Of a stretch of DNA of 35,589 bases, positions 7,906-15,092 are shown piece after piece. Positions within the stretch are counted from its first letter, which is position 1. Every line of letters begins with the position of its first letter. The DNA comes from a virus: positions 1-35,589 of the IMG/VR virus record IMGVR_UViG_3300007640_000103. The stretch is one strand, 5' to 3'. A program made the position numbers and the translations under genes. The notes under the pieces are model-generated. The model saw only the letters and a list, made by a program, of their open reading frames with translations, did not search any database and had not been told where the DNA came from.

Positions 7906-8283
7906 ATGAAATTAGAAAGAAAATACAGAAGGGATGTCCCTATAGAACAAATATTTGAGGAAAATAAGCATAGGGTAGTTATAGCAAGAAATGGTAATCT
8001 TCAACAAGAAGTAATGTTAATTGGGTACCATAGCCTAGGTAATATATTATTAGGAGTAAGGTTACCTTCTTGTGAAAGAGAAAACTTTAAACCAAGTGGA
8101 AGCAGGCACTCAGGTGATAAGGTTAACTTTCCTGAAGATTTTCCTATAGAAGGATTATTAAGAAGGGAAGATTATTTTGTTATGAGAAGAAGGCATGTTA
8201 CTAATCCCACTTCTAGGGAGGCTATGCCAGAATTTTGTAATAGAAAAAGTTTAGTAGAAGCCTTTCAAAATATGGAACTATGA
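7906..8283 (+). CDS. Small protein with shared C-terminal tail (125 aa)
   Basis: This is the first of five consecutive small genes. Its N-terminus (DVPIEQIFEENKHRVVIARNG) resembles that of the next protein (DVKDIFLRHKHEKFVVEGDG), so the two are probably paralogues. The C-terminus KSLVEAFQNMEL matches the family tail, and the stop overlaps the next start (ctATGA). Basic segments (RREDYFVMRRRHV) lie in the second half. Function unknown. Confidence 0.7.
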   Translation: MKLERKYRRDVPIEQIFEENKHRVVIARNGNLQQEVMLIGYHSLGNILLGVRLPSCERENFKPSGSRHSGDKVNFPEDFPIEGLLRREDYFVMRRRHVTNPTSREAMPEFCNRKSLVEAFQNMEL

Positions 8284-8663
8284 AAAGAGAAGTAGATGTA
8301 AAGGATATATTCTTAAGGCACAAACATGAAAAGTTTGTAGTTGAAGGAGATGGACAAAGAGCTGAAACTTATTACGTAATAGGTTATCTGCAGCATGAGC
8401 CTTCTAAAGGAAAACAAGAGGATGATGAACTTCTTGTATTCTGTTCTCCTTCACTTGGGCTTAGTTCTTATGAAGGAATAGGAGGGCCTTATAGTACTAA
8501 TGACGAATCAAATGATTCTGATGTAGTAGAAGAATTAGAAGATATGAACTGTAATGAAGATGGAGATTACACTTTCTATAGTGTAAGTGCTAAGCATATA
8601 AAAAACATATGTCCTCAATTCTTCAAATCAATACTACAGCAATTTAGAGAGTTAGAATTATGA
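8280..8663 (+). CDS. Small protein with shared C-terminal tail (127 aa)
   Basis: It is related at the N-terminus to the preceding protein (IF-x-x-x-KH-x-x-x-V-V). It then differs: the middle is acidic and low in complexity (NDESNDSDVVEELEDMNCNEDGD). The tail KSILQQFRELEL is written with different codons from the other tails, which argues that the peptide itself is conserved. It overlaps both neighbours by 4 nt. Function unknown. Confidence 0.7.
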   Translation: MKREVDVKDIFLRHKHEKFVVEGDGQRAETYYVIGYLQHEPSKGKQEDDELLVFCSPSLGLSSYEGIGGPYSTNDESNDSDVVEELEDMNCNEDGDYTFYSVSAKHIKNICPQFFKSILQQFRELEL

Positions 8664-8923
8664 GTACATTCAGAGCACAGCAGATAGTAGAAGTTAGAGA
8701 TTCAGACACAGATCCTTGGCTTAAAGCAGTTTTTCTAACTTATGGCACTATGTCAAATAAATTCCCTTTTCAGGTTAGAATGTTAGAAACAGGAAAATAC
8801 ACTAGGGAATTAATAAACGGGAATCCAACAATTTATACAGCTTTCATAGGAACTGAACTTCTATGGGCGCAATGTAGAGTTCCTAAGACAATATTAGAGC
8901 AATTTAAAGAAATGGAGTTATGA
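8660..8923 (+). CDS. SH3/KOW-like small protein with shared C-terminal tail (87 aa)
   Basis: The N-terminus QQIVEVRDSDTDPWLKAVFL matches the next protein (DKVLVRDEDTEAWVEAVFI), and so does the end (LLWAQCRVPKTILEQFKEMEL against LNWTQCKPYKTIKEQFEELVL), so the two are a tandem duplication. The pattern of short beta strands with a V-x-V-R-D turn fits an SH3-like or KOW-like barrel. It is coupled to both neighbours by ATGA overlaps. Function unknown; a small protein-interaction module is likely. Confidence 0.72.
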   Translation: MSTFRAQQIVEVRDSDTDPWLKAVFLTYGTMSNKFPFQVRMLETGKYTRELINGNPTIYTAFIGTELLWAQCRVPKTILEQFKEMEL

Positions 8924-9180
8924 GTGAATTTAAAACAGGAGATAAAGTACTAGTCAGAGATGAAGACACTGAAGCTTGGGTTGAAGCAGTTTTTATTCAA
9001 AACCATGAAACTGGAACAATTTCTACATTCACCTATAAGTTCCAGGTAGAGATGGTAAATGGAGGTACCTATCTTTATAAAGGGAGTTTAAAGTCGTATA
9101 GTAAGGAGGCTTTATTAAATTGGACTCAATGTAAACCATATAAAACAATTAAAGAACAATTTGAAGAATTAGTACTATGA
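8920..9180 (+). CDS. SH3/KOW-like small protein with shared C-terminal tail (86 aa)
   Basis: This is a paralogue of the preceding protein, with FKTGDKVLVRDEDTEAWVEA at the start, which is a classic KOW/SH3-like opening (GDxVxV). The WTQC motif is followed by the tail KTIKEQFEELVL. It overlaps both neighbours by 4 nt. The domain type suggests binding to RNA, DNA or a protein partner, but none is identifiable. Confidence 0.72.
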   Translation: MSEFKTGDKVLVRDEDTEAWVEAVFIQNHETGTISTFTYKFQVEMVNGGTYLYKGSLKSYSKEALLNWTQCKPYKTIKEQFEELVL

Positions 9181-9434
9181 GTGATAAAATAGAAGTAGGG
9201 ACCGTCTTAGTATGCCATACTGATTTAGTTATGAATGAAGGTAATGAAATAGAAGCAACTAAAGGAAAGGAGTATCCTGTTATTAGAACAAGGGGGAGTG
9301 AACTTACTATTCAGAATAATAGTAATAGAGCGCATAACTTTAATACAAATCCTAGTCGTAGCTCTTTCAGAAGCTGGTTTAAAGTAAAAGAAAAGAAATC
9401 CGTAATGGAACGGATAGCAGAAATAGAACTTTGA
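9177..9434 (+). CDS. Small protein with divergent shared tail (85 aa)
   Basis: This is the last of the five coupled small genes. Its beta-rich body (VGTVLVCHTDLVMNEGNEIEATKGKEYPVI) resembles a KOW or SH3-like barrel, as in the phage and bacterial families that begin V-G-x-x-V-x-C. The tail KSVMERIAEIEL is a looser form of the family tail. Its TGA overlaps the TTG start of the DnaB-like helicase (ctTTGA). Function unknown. Confidence 0.68.
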   Translation: MSDKIEVGTVLVCHTDLVMNEGNEIEATKGKEYPVIRTRGSELTIQNNSNRAHNFNTNPSRSSFRSWFKVKEKKSVMERIAEIEL

Positions 9435-10567
9435 GTAGTATATTTAATAGAGCTCTAGGTCAAATAGAGGATGGATTAAGTGGGAATAACGCAGGTATCC
9501 CTATTCCATTTACAAGACTTAGAAAGTACTTGCCTAACATCCAGCAAAAGACCTATTATTTAATAGGAGCAGGAACCAAAGTGGGTAAAACTTCTTTTGC
9601 TGATGATGTCTTTTTCTATGGAGCATATGATTACATAAAGAAATTGAAGGCAGAAGACAAATTAGATGGATTAGAATTAGACATTGATTATTTCTCTTAC
9701 GAAATTGATAGTGAAACTAAAATAATAAAAGGTATAGGTAGAAAACTATGGCATGAGTACGGGATAATTGCAGATGCTAACACAATATTATCCAGAGGAG
9801 AGAATCACTGCTCTGGAGAAATATATGGTTTAGTAAGAAGTTTCCGAGAATATTTTGAGGAAATGGAAGATGTAGTTACTATTCATGATATGCCAGATAA
9901 TCCTACGGGAATCTATAAGTACCTTAAAAAGAAAGCAGAAGATAATGGGCAAATTATTGAGAAAGATATCAACACAGATCCTAACGGGGATCCTGTAATG
10001 AGGTTTGATAGGTATATACCTAACAATCCTAAGAAATACTGGCTAGTGTTCATTGACCATATAGCACTGATGATGGAAGAAAGAGGTTTTAATACTAAGC
10101 AGAACATTGATAAAATGTCTCAATACTTAGTACTAATGAGGAATAACTATGGGATTAGTCCTATAGTAGTTCAGCAATTAGCTTTTGATTCTGAATCAGA
10201 TGAAAGACATAAGCAAGGTAGATTAACTCCTACTCTAAGAGACTTTGGAGATAGTAAGTATACTACCAGGGATGCTAATGTTATAATGGCTTTATTTAGT
10301 CCTTACAGGTATAAACTTGAGAGATTTCAAGGATATAATGTACAGGCATTAGGTAATTCATACAGAAATTTGGAAATCATTGAGAACAGAGACGGAGAGC
10401 CTAATGTAAACCTTGGACTTAATTTTATAGGACCATGTGGAACATTTAGAGAGCTTCCAAAATCTAGTGATATGACAGAAGGTATGAATCAATACGCAGC
10501 TAGCTTAGAAAATGTAAAATCAAAATATGTCAAAAATGGAAATTTATGGGAACTGAGGCAGGAGTGA
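9431..10567 (+). CDS. dnaB: DnaB-like replicative helicase
   Basis: This is a RecA-fold hexameric helicase expected to unwind the fork 5'-3' and interact with the primase at 12897. Walker A is GAGTKVGKTS (residues 46-55, K53) and Walker B is WLVFIDH. The C-terminal part has the usual LRDFGDSKYTTRDANVI region. At 378 aa it lacks the N-terminal DnaB domain and keeps the ATPase domain. The start is TTG at 9431: no in-frame ATG lies before the conserved core, and the 4-nt overlap matches the upstream genes. It overlaps the next gene by 22 nt. Confidence 0.88.
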   Translation: MSSIFNRALGQIEDGLSGNNAGIPIPFTRLRKYLPNIQQKTYYLIGAGTKVGKTSFADDVFFYGAYDYIKKLKAEDKLDGLELDIDYFSYEIDSETKIIKGIGRKLWHEYGIIADANTILSRGENHCSGEIYGLVRSFREYFEEMEDVVTIHDMPDNPTGIYKYLKKKAEDNGQIIEKDINTDPNGDPVMRFDRYIPNNPKKYWLVFIDHIALMMEERGFNTKQNIDKMSQYLVLMRNNYGISPIVVQQLAFDSESDERHKQGRLTPTLRDFGDSKYTTRDANVIMALFSPYRYKLERFQGYNVQALGNSYRNLEIIENRDGEPNVNLGLNFIGPCGTFRELPKSSDMTEGMNQYAASLENVKSKYVKNGNLWELRQE

Positions 10568-10848
10568 AGCTTGATGATGGGAAACTCTTTATGAGTTTAA
10601 TTCCGCCAGAAACCATAATAGGATTAGCAGAAGTGTTAACTTTTGGAGCTAATAAATACACTAAAAATGGATGGCAAACTGTACCAGAGGCACAAGATAG
10701 ATATAAAGACGCTCTTTTAAGACATTTCTACGCATTCCAAAGTGGAGAAACACATGACCCAGAAAGTGGGTTACATCATTTAAAGCACGTATTAGTTAAT
10801 GCGTCCTTTTTACTACACTTTGAAGAAAACCCACCAGAGGTGGAGTAG
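10546..10848 (+). CDS. dATP/dGTP diphosphohydrolase-like protein
   Basis: The 100-aa protein matches the phage dATP/dGTP diphosphohydrolase N-terminal family: KLDDGKLFMSLIPPETI, then LTFGANKYTKNGW, then RYKDALLRHFYAFQSGE and a DPESGLHHLKHVLVNASFLL helix with the metal-binding Glu/Asp and His residues. Such enzymes convert a purine dNTP to the dNMP and pyrophosphate, shaping the nucleotide pool. In some phages they support replacement of adenine by 2-aminoadenine. No purZ-like gene is in this window, so that role is not supported here. It overlaps the DnaB gene by 22 nt. Confidence 0.85.
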   Translation: MGTEAGVKLDDGKLFMSLIPPETIIGLAEVLTFGANKYTKNGWQTVPEAQDRYKDALLRHFYAFQSGETHDPESGLHHLKHVLVNASFLLHFEENPPEVE

Positions 10849-10850
10849 AA

Positions 10851-10939
10851 CCAAGGGAGTTATGAAGATTGCCAAGAGGCTAACCAAGGTAGCTAATCTT
10901 CTTGATGTGATAATCAAAGATTCATAACTCCCACCTTGG
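10851..10939 (+). ncRNA. Structured intergenic element, 89 nt, possible cis-RNA or small RNA
   Basis: Bases 10855-10866 pair with 10921-10932 (12 bp, no mismatch), and CCAA 10851-10854 with TTGG 10936-10939 beyond a 3-nt bulge. Inside are two further hairpins: one closed by 10867-10870 with 10895-10898, including GCTA/TAGC, and one of about 8 bp at 10100-20 positions further (10900-10920, TTGAT/ATCAA core, loop of 6). The whole folds as a three-way junction. There is no T-run after it. It ends 14 nt before the ATG of the Sak4-like gene. It matches no RNA class I recognise and may be a regulatory leader or a separate RNA. Confidence 0.6.
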
Positions 10940-10953
10940 GAATTAAAAATTTT

Positions 10954-11763
10954 ATGTCAAATACAGTAAATATAACACTACCTTCTGAAAAGAGTGTAGT
11001 AACTAGACATGACCCCCGAATCTTAATACTTTATGCACCGCCTAAGGCGGGTAAGACTACACTATTAAGTACTTTACCTAATAATCTAATTTTAGATTTA
11101 GAAGAAGGTGCTCAATTTGTGGAAGCTTTAAGTATTAATATTATAGGATGGGATGCTCCGAACACGGAGTCAGCAGAAGTAAAAGAAAAAAGACATAAAG
11201 AAAACAAACTTTACATGTCAGAAGCAGGAAGAGCTATAATTGATGCAGGGAAACCTTATGATTTTATAACTGTAGATACTGCAACTGAGCTTGAAGAAAT
11301 GGTGAAACCACTAGCTCTTCAAATGTATCAAGCAACACCTATGGGAGGCAACTTTAAGGACGATATCCTTACCTTACCTCGTGGAGCTGGGTATTATTGG
11401 CTTAGAATGGCTTTTAAAGCTTGTATAGAGAAGATAACAAAGTTAGCAGATAATATAATACTAGTTGGACATCTAAAAGATACCTTTGTGACAAAGGAAG
11501 GAAAAGAAGTCCAAGCTAAAGACCTCGCATTAACAGGTAAAATCAAAGAGATTACTTGTGCAGGTGCAGATGCTATAGGGTATTTGCATAGAGGTAAAGA
11601 TAATGAGCTATTAATAAATTTTAAATCCAGTGATGAAATATTATGTGGGTCAAGATGCCCACAATTAAAGGGACAAGAAATTAAAATAGCTGATTATGAC
11701 ACTGAGGCCAATAACTTAGTGAATATAAGATGGGACCTAATATACCCAGACACAATTAAATAA
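10954..11763 (+). CDS. Sak4-like RecA-family ATPase (single-strand annealing)
   Basis: This is a P-loop ATPase of the AAA_24/Sak4 type. Walker A is APPKAGKTTL (residues 28-37, K34) and Walker B is DFITVDTATELEE. Sak4 proteins are RecA-core recombinases that anneal single strands, usually with an SSB partner encoded nearby, and the gene at 12250 may be that partner. The start at 10954 is chosen for its leader (gaattaaaaattttATG). An upstream in-frame TTG lies within the folded element. It is followed 1 nt later by the next gene. Confidence 0.85.
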   Translation: MSNTVNITLPSEKSVVTRHDPRILILYAPPKAGKTTLLSTLPNNLILDLEEGAQFVEALSINIIGWDAPNTESAEVKEKRHKENKLYMSEAGRAIIDAGKPYDFITVDTATELEEMVKPLALQMYQATPMGGNFKDDILTLPRGAGYYWLRMAFKACIEKITKLADNIILVGHLKDTFVTKEGKEVQAKDLALTGKIKEITCAGADAIGYLHRGKDNELLINFKSSDEILCGSRCPQLKGQEIKIADYDTEANNLVNIRWDLIYPDTIK

Positions 11764-11764
11764 A

Positions 11765-12232
11765 ATGATGAGTAACGGAGCAATAGGAGCAGCAGCTTCC
11801 ACCGATAAAATCCACATTAGTATATCTGATGTGATGAATCTCCTAAAAGAGGGGGTGACTCGTTGTCAAGGTGACAAAGGATACGATCCAGAGAAGGGGT
11901 CTATCCAAGAGAAATACGGGCTAAATAAATCCCAAGTAGGGAGATTATTTAAACATCCTAAGTTAAAAGGACTAAAGGTAAATATTCCTAGAGAAGAAGT
12001 TTTCCAAATTGTAGATGATACTGAAATTGAGGCATCAGAATCAACTACGAGAGGGGCTTATTCTTTTACTGAGAATATACCAGTCCAACCAGAAGCAGCA
12101 TACGATATAACAGAATTAACCAGACCATCAGAACCAGCAGATAGCGTAAGCACTACTGATTCAGCTTTTGAAGTTAGTAGTCATACGCCAGAGAGTGTAG
12201 AAGAGGAAATAAATTCTTCTTCAGATTATTAA
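11765..12232 (+). CDS. Helix-turn-helix-like protein with acidic Ser-rich tail (155 aa)
   Basis: The N-terminal 80 residues contain a candidate helix-turn-helix (SIQEKYGLNKSQVGRLFKHP) after a helical start (ISDVMNLLKEGV). The C-terminal half is disordered, rich in Ser, Thr, Glu and Pro (EIEASESTTRG, VSTTDSAFEVSSHTPESVEE). The start is ATGATG, with the first ATG used here. It sits between the Sak4-like ATPase and a possible ssDNA-binding protein, so it may work in the same recombination or replication step. Function not known. Confidence 0.7.
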   Translation: MMSNGAIGAAASTDKIHISISDVMNLLKEGVTRCQGDKGYDPEKGSIQEKYGLNKSQVGRLFKHPKLKGLKVNIPREEVFQIVDDTEIEASESTTRGAYSFTENIPVQPEAAYDITELTRPSEPADSVSTTDSAFEVSSHTPESVEEEINSSSDY

Positions 12233-12249
12233 TTTTAAATTTTAAATAA

Positions 12250-12834
12250 ATGGGATACGGTTCAAGAACTGACGAAACAGGTGCAGAATTAAGAGCAGAT
12301 GGTGCGGCACCAATATTAACTGGACAGAATGTAACAGGTAACGTAATTACTTACTTCGGGATGTCTAAAGATCAAGATGGTAATACAGTAGATAATAGAG
12401 CTGAGATTCAGTTTAGACAATCTAATGGTGCCAAATTTACTTATACTTTCTTTGACTCTGACCAAGGTTGGGCTCAGGATAAAGTTAATACAGAGCTTTT
12501 GCATATTTGTACTAAGCTTGGAGTAACTAAAGATGAGTATTATGCTGCATTGCCAGGAGAGAATATCTCTTTTACGTCTATGATTACTGCAATACAGGAG
12601 AATATTATGCCTAAAGCGGAGGGTAAAACATTTACACTTAAGATTGTTTATAAAGAAAACAAGAATAATGGTAAGTGGTATGCTCAATTCCCTAACTTCC
12701 CTAATTTTATTGAGGAAGATGGGACAAATCCAACTACTTTCAATACAAATCCAAAATATGATTTCTATACAATTCCATCAGCAACAACTGATAGTGAATT
12801 AGAAGCTTCGTCTTCTACAGAAAATGTATTTTAA
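12250..12834 (+). CDS. Hypothetical protein, possible ssDNA-binding protein (194 aa)
   Basis: Residues 25-150 are beta-rich with a central helix (EIQFRQSNGAKFTYTFFDS, then KVNTELLHICTKLGV), followed by strands (TFTLKIVYKENKNNGKWYAQF). The tail is Ser/Thr/Glu-rich and ends in ENVF. An OB-type core with an acidic tail ending in an aromatic residue, next to a Sak4-like ATPase, would suit a phage ssDNA-binding protein. No diagnostic motif is visible, so this remains inference. It is the last gene before a terminator and has a long A/T leader. Confidence 0.6.
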   Translation: MGYGSRTDETGAELRADGAAPILTGQNVTGNVITYFGMSKDQDGNTVDNRAEIQFRQSNGAKFTYTFFDSDQGWAQDKVNTELLHICTKLGVTKDEYYAALPGENISFTSMITAIQENIMPKAEGKTFTLKIVYKENKNNGKWYAQFPNFPNFIEEDGTNPTTFNTNPKYDFYTIPSATTDSELEASSSTENVF

Positions 12835-12850
12835 GAATATTTAACGAAAA

Positions 12851-12878
12851 GGGAGGCCAGAGTGGTCTCCCCTTTCTT
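12851..12878 (+). terminator. Intrinsic terminator
   Basis: GGGAGGCCA at 12851-12859 pairs with TGGTCTCCC at 12863-12871 (9 bp with one G-U pair, 3-nt loop), followed by CTTTCTT. The T-tract is short, so it may terminate only in part. It separates the recombination genes from the primase operon. Confidence 0.75.
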
Positions 12879-12896
12879 AACTTATAAGAAATTGTT

Positions 12897-13886
12897 ATGA
12901 GGATAAGAAAGGAAGTAGCTAAGGATAATATCCTAGCAAAGATTACTTCTTATGATATATTCAAAAAATATGTTTCAGGTTTTGATAAAGTGGGAGTCTC
13001 TTTCTGCAGTGAGCTCAGAGTAGATAAAAATCCAACTTGTAAGATAATAAAGCTAGATGCTGGCTTATTTTATAAAGATTACGCCAAACCAGGTGTTATG
13101 GATTGCTTTGAGTACATTAAGCAAAAGTATACTGTTAATTTTCAAGAAGCCTTAGAGATGATTAATTTAGATTTTAATCTAGATTTAATACCAAGAAAGC
13201 GACTTATATATACTCCAACAGAATCACAAACTTATGATATTGATGAAAATCAATTCACTAAAGCTCCTACGGAGATTAGAGTTGTGGTCAAGGATTGGGA
13301 TGAATTGGATAAGCGATATTGGCATGATAGATACTCTTTGAGTACATCTGACCTAAATTTCTATAAGGTATTTCCTTTAAAAGCTTTTTGGATTAATACA
13401 ACTTTTATAGCTTGTTCTGATCCATGTTACGGATACTACTTCGGAGTAGCTGAAGATGGAAGACAAATATGGAAGATATACCGTCCTTATGGCGGAGATT
13501 TCAAATGGCTCAGTAACTGTTCCTCTGATATTTATCAGGGATATGATCAGTTACCTTGGGTTGGAGAGAAACTTATAATTACTAAATCCTGTAAAGATGT
13601 TATTGTTTTGAATAAGATTGGTTATCCTGCAATAGCTCCTCAAAGTGAGGCTGCTGTTATAGAGTATGATTTCTTTAAGAATCTAAACAATAAATTTTCT
13701 GATATCAGAATCTTATATGATAATGATGCCGCTGGAATAGAAGGCGCAGAAAGACTATCTAAAGAACTAAACATACCACACTTCTTTTTACCTCAAGGTA
13801 CTAAGGATGCCTCAGATTACGTGGAAAAATATTCTTTAGAGGAATTGAGTAATTATATTGAAACATGTTGGAAGAATATAGGGTAG
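12897..13886 (+). CDS. DNA primase, DnaG/Toprim type
   Basis: This enzyme makes RNA primers for replication. The N-terminal part (FCSELRVDKNPTCKI, then FYKDYAKPGVMDCFEYI) matches the zinc-ribbon or CHC2-like region of DnaG primases. The Toprim domain follows, with IITKSCKDVIVL in place of the usual EG motif, then ILYDNDAAG (DxD-like) and TKDASDYV. The Toprim first-motif Glu is replaced here by Lys-Ser, a variant I associate with phage primases. At 329 aa it lacks the helicase domain. It overlaps the next gene by 22 nt. Confidence 0.9.
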   Translation: MRIRKEVAKDNILAKITSYDIFKKYVSGFDKVGVSFCSELRVDKNPTCKIIKLDAGLFYKDYAKPGVMDCFEYIKQKYTVNFQEALEMINLDFNLDLIPRKRLIYTPTESQTYDIDENQFTKAPTEIRVVVKDWDELDKRYWHDRYSLSTSDLNFYKVFPLKAFWINTTFIACSDPCYGYYFGVAEDGRQIWKIYRPYGGDFKWLSNCSSDIYQGYDQLPWVGEKLIITKSCKDVIVLNKIGYPAIAPQSEAAVIEYDFFKNLNNKFSDIRILYDNDAAGIEGAERLSKELNIPHFFLPQGTKDASDYVEKYSLEELSNYIETCWKNIG

Positions 13887-14452
13887 TGATACCTGAATGG
13901 GAACATACTTATCAAAAATCTGGTAAAACTATGACAAAGTATTGGCTTTGGAAAGACAGAGATAAGTTACCCAAGAAACATAAAGAAGTATTACGGCAAA
14001 CTGCCCTAATTCAGAGAAATAAAGCTTATTGCTGTAACTCTGAAGGAGAGAAGTTTGTTAAGAATCCTATCAAAGCAGGTAAACCCAATGTTTGGGTACT
14101 TAATGGACAGGATTTATACAACGCAGTCATCAATTGGCGATTGCGTAAAACAGTAGCAAACTACTATCATAATTATTTTGCAGAGTACATAAAGGAGCAA
14201 CTACAACCCATATCTATACCAGCTGGAAAATATTTATCCATATCTTGTGATATATATGAGATAAAGCGAGGAAATATGCCAGATGCGTCAAATATGTGGT
14301 TACTTGAAAAGTTCTTTGAAGATGCTTTGCAAGAGTGCGGTATTATCCCTGATGATAGCCCAGATTATGTAATGGAAAGTGGTAGAAAAAGGTATCACTG
14401 GGTGGAAACTCCTAGTGAGAGAAAATTAATATTCACAATTAAATTCATATGA
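13865..14452 (+). CDS. RusA-like Holliday junction resolvase
   Basis: The C-terminal half has the RusA signature: a strand LSISCDIYEIKRG, then PDASNMWLLEKFFEDALQEC with the conserved Asp, Asn and Lys-like helix, then GIIPDDSPDYV carrying the paired Asp residues that bind metal. The N-terminal 95 residues are basic (TYQKSGKTMTKYWLWKDRDKLPKKHK) and longer than in the 120-aa E. coli RusA. It would resolve branched DNA during replication and packaging. It overlaps the lysozyme start by 4 nt. Confidence 0.8.
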   Translation: MLEEYRVVIPEWEHTYQKSGKTMTKYWLWKDRDKLPKKHKEVLRQTALIQRNKAYCCNSEGEKFVKNPIKAGKPNVWVLNGQDLYNAVINWRLRKTVANYYHNYFAEYIKEQLQPISIPAGKYLSISCDIYEIKRGNMPDASNMWLLEKFFEDALQECGIIPDDSPDYVMESGRKRYHWVETPSERKLIFTIKFI

Positions 14453-15081
14453 TGAGAATAGCAACAGTATTTTTAGTAGCTATGGTCTTTGGCCAGCTTA
14501 CTAAGAAAAAAGATAGTACTAATGAAAATATGTTAATAGAAACAGAAGAGCAAGTTGTTAGGTGCGATACTAGTATTGTACCTACAAAAGCTGTTGATAC
14601 ACGGGACATGTATCAGTTAGCTTTAGGACACTTAAAAGAATATGAAGGTTTTCGTTCTGAAGTTTATATTGATGTTGATGGTAGTAAAACTTTAGGATAT
14701 GGTCATCATCTTCTCCCAGGGGAAGATTTTGTAACTATATCTGAAAAGCAAGCTACAAATTTGTTGATTCGAGATTTAAATCTTAGGATTCAACATGTGG
14801 AGAGTACTTATTCCTTAACAGGGAATCAAGCTCTTGCGTTAGGTTTATTTGCGTTTAATGCAGGTACTGGGAATCTAAAAAAAGCTGTAGACAACGGATT
14901 ATTAGGAGATATAAATAGACTCCTCCAATATTGTCATTACAGAGTAAAAATTAATGGAAAGAGAGTAATGAAAACTTCAAAGAAACTCCTAGAGAGAAGA
15001 CAGTTTGAAGTAGCTTTATATAAAAGCTCTATCCCCAGTAAGCACGACAACGTAGATGTTGAGGTGAGTTTTAAAAATTAA
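14449..15081 (+). CDS. T4-type lysozyme (GH24 muramidase) with N-terminal signal or anchor
   Basis: The enzyme cleaves the N-acetylmuramic acid to N-acetylglucosamine bond of peptidoglycan. The catalytic triad matches T4 lysozyme in order and spacing: E66 (EGF), D75 and T81 (TLGYGHH), equal to E11, D20 and T26. Residues 3-17 are hydrophobic after an Arg (RIATVFLVAMVFGQL), so it is exported by Sec or held as a signal-anchor endolysin. A linker of about 45 residues precedes the domain. It lies in the replication block, not in a lysis cassette, and 11 nt ahead of the beta-grasp protein. Confidence 0.9.
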   Translation: MMRIATVFLVAMVFGQLTKKKDSTNENMLIETEEQVVRCDTSIVPTKAVDTRDMYQLALGHLKEYEGFRSEVYIDVDGSKTLGYGHHLLPGEDFVTISEKQATNLLIRDLNLRIQHVESTYSLTGNQALALGLFAFNAGTGNLKKAVDNGLLGDINRLLQYCHYRVKINGKRVMKTSKKLLERRQFEVALYKSSIPSKHDNVDVEVSFKN

Positions 15082-15092
15082 AAAGTTAAAAA

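Noticed and set aside
12316-12687. 123-aa minus-strand open frame
   Set aside because: It is antisense to the possible ssDNA-binding protein gene, with no leader and Cys/Ser-rich low-quality composition.
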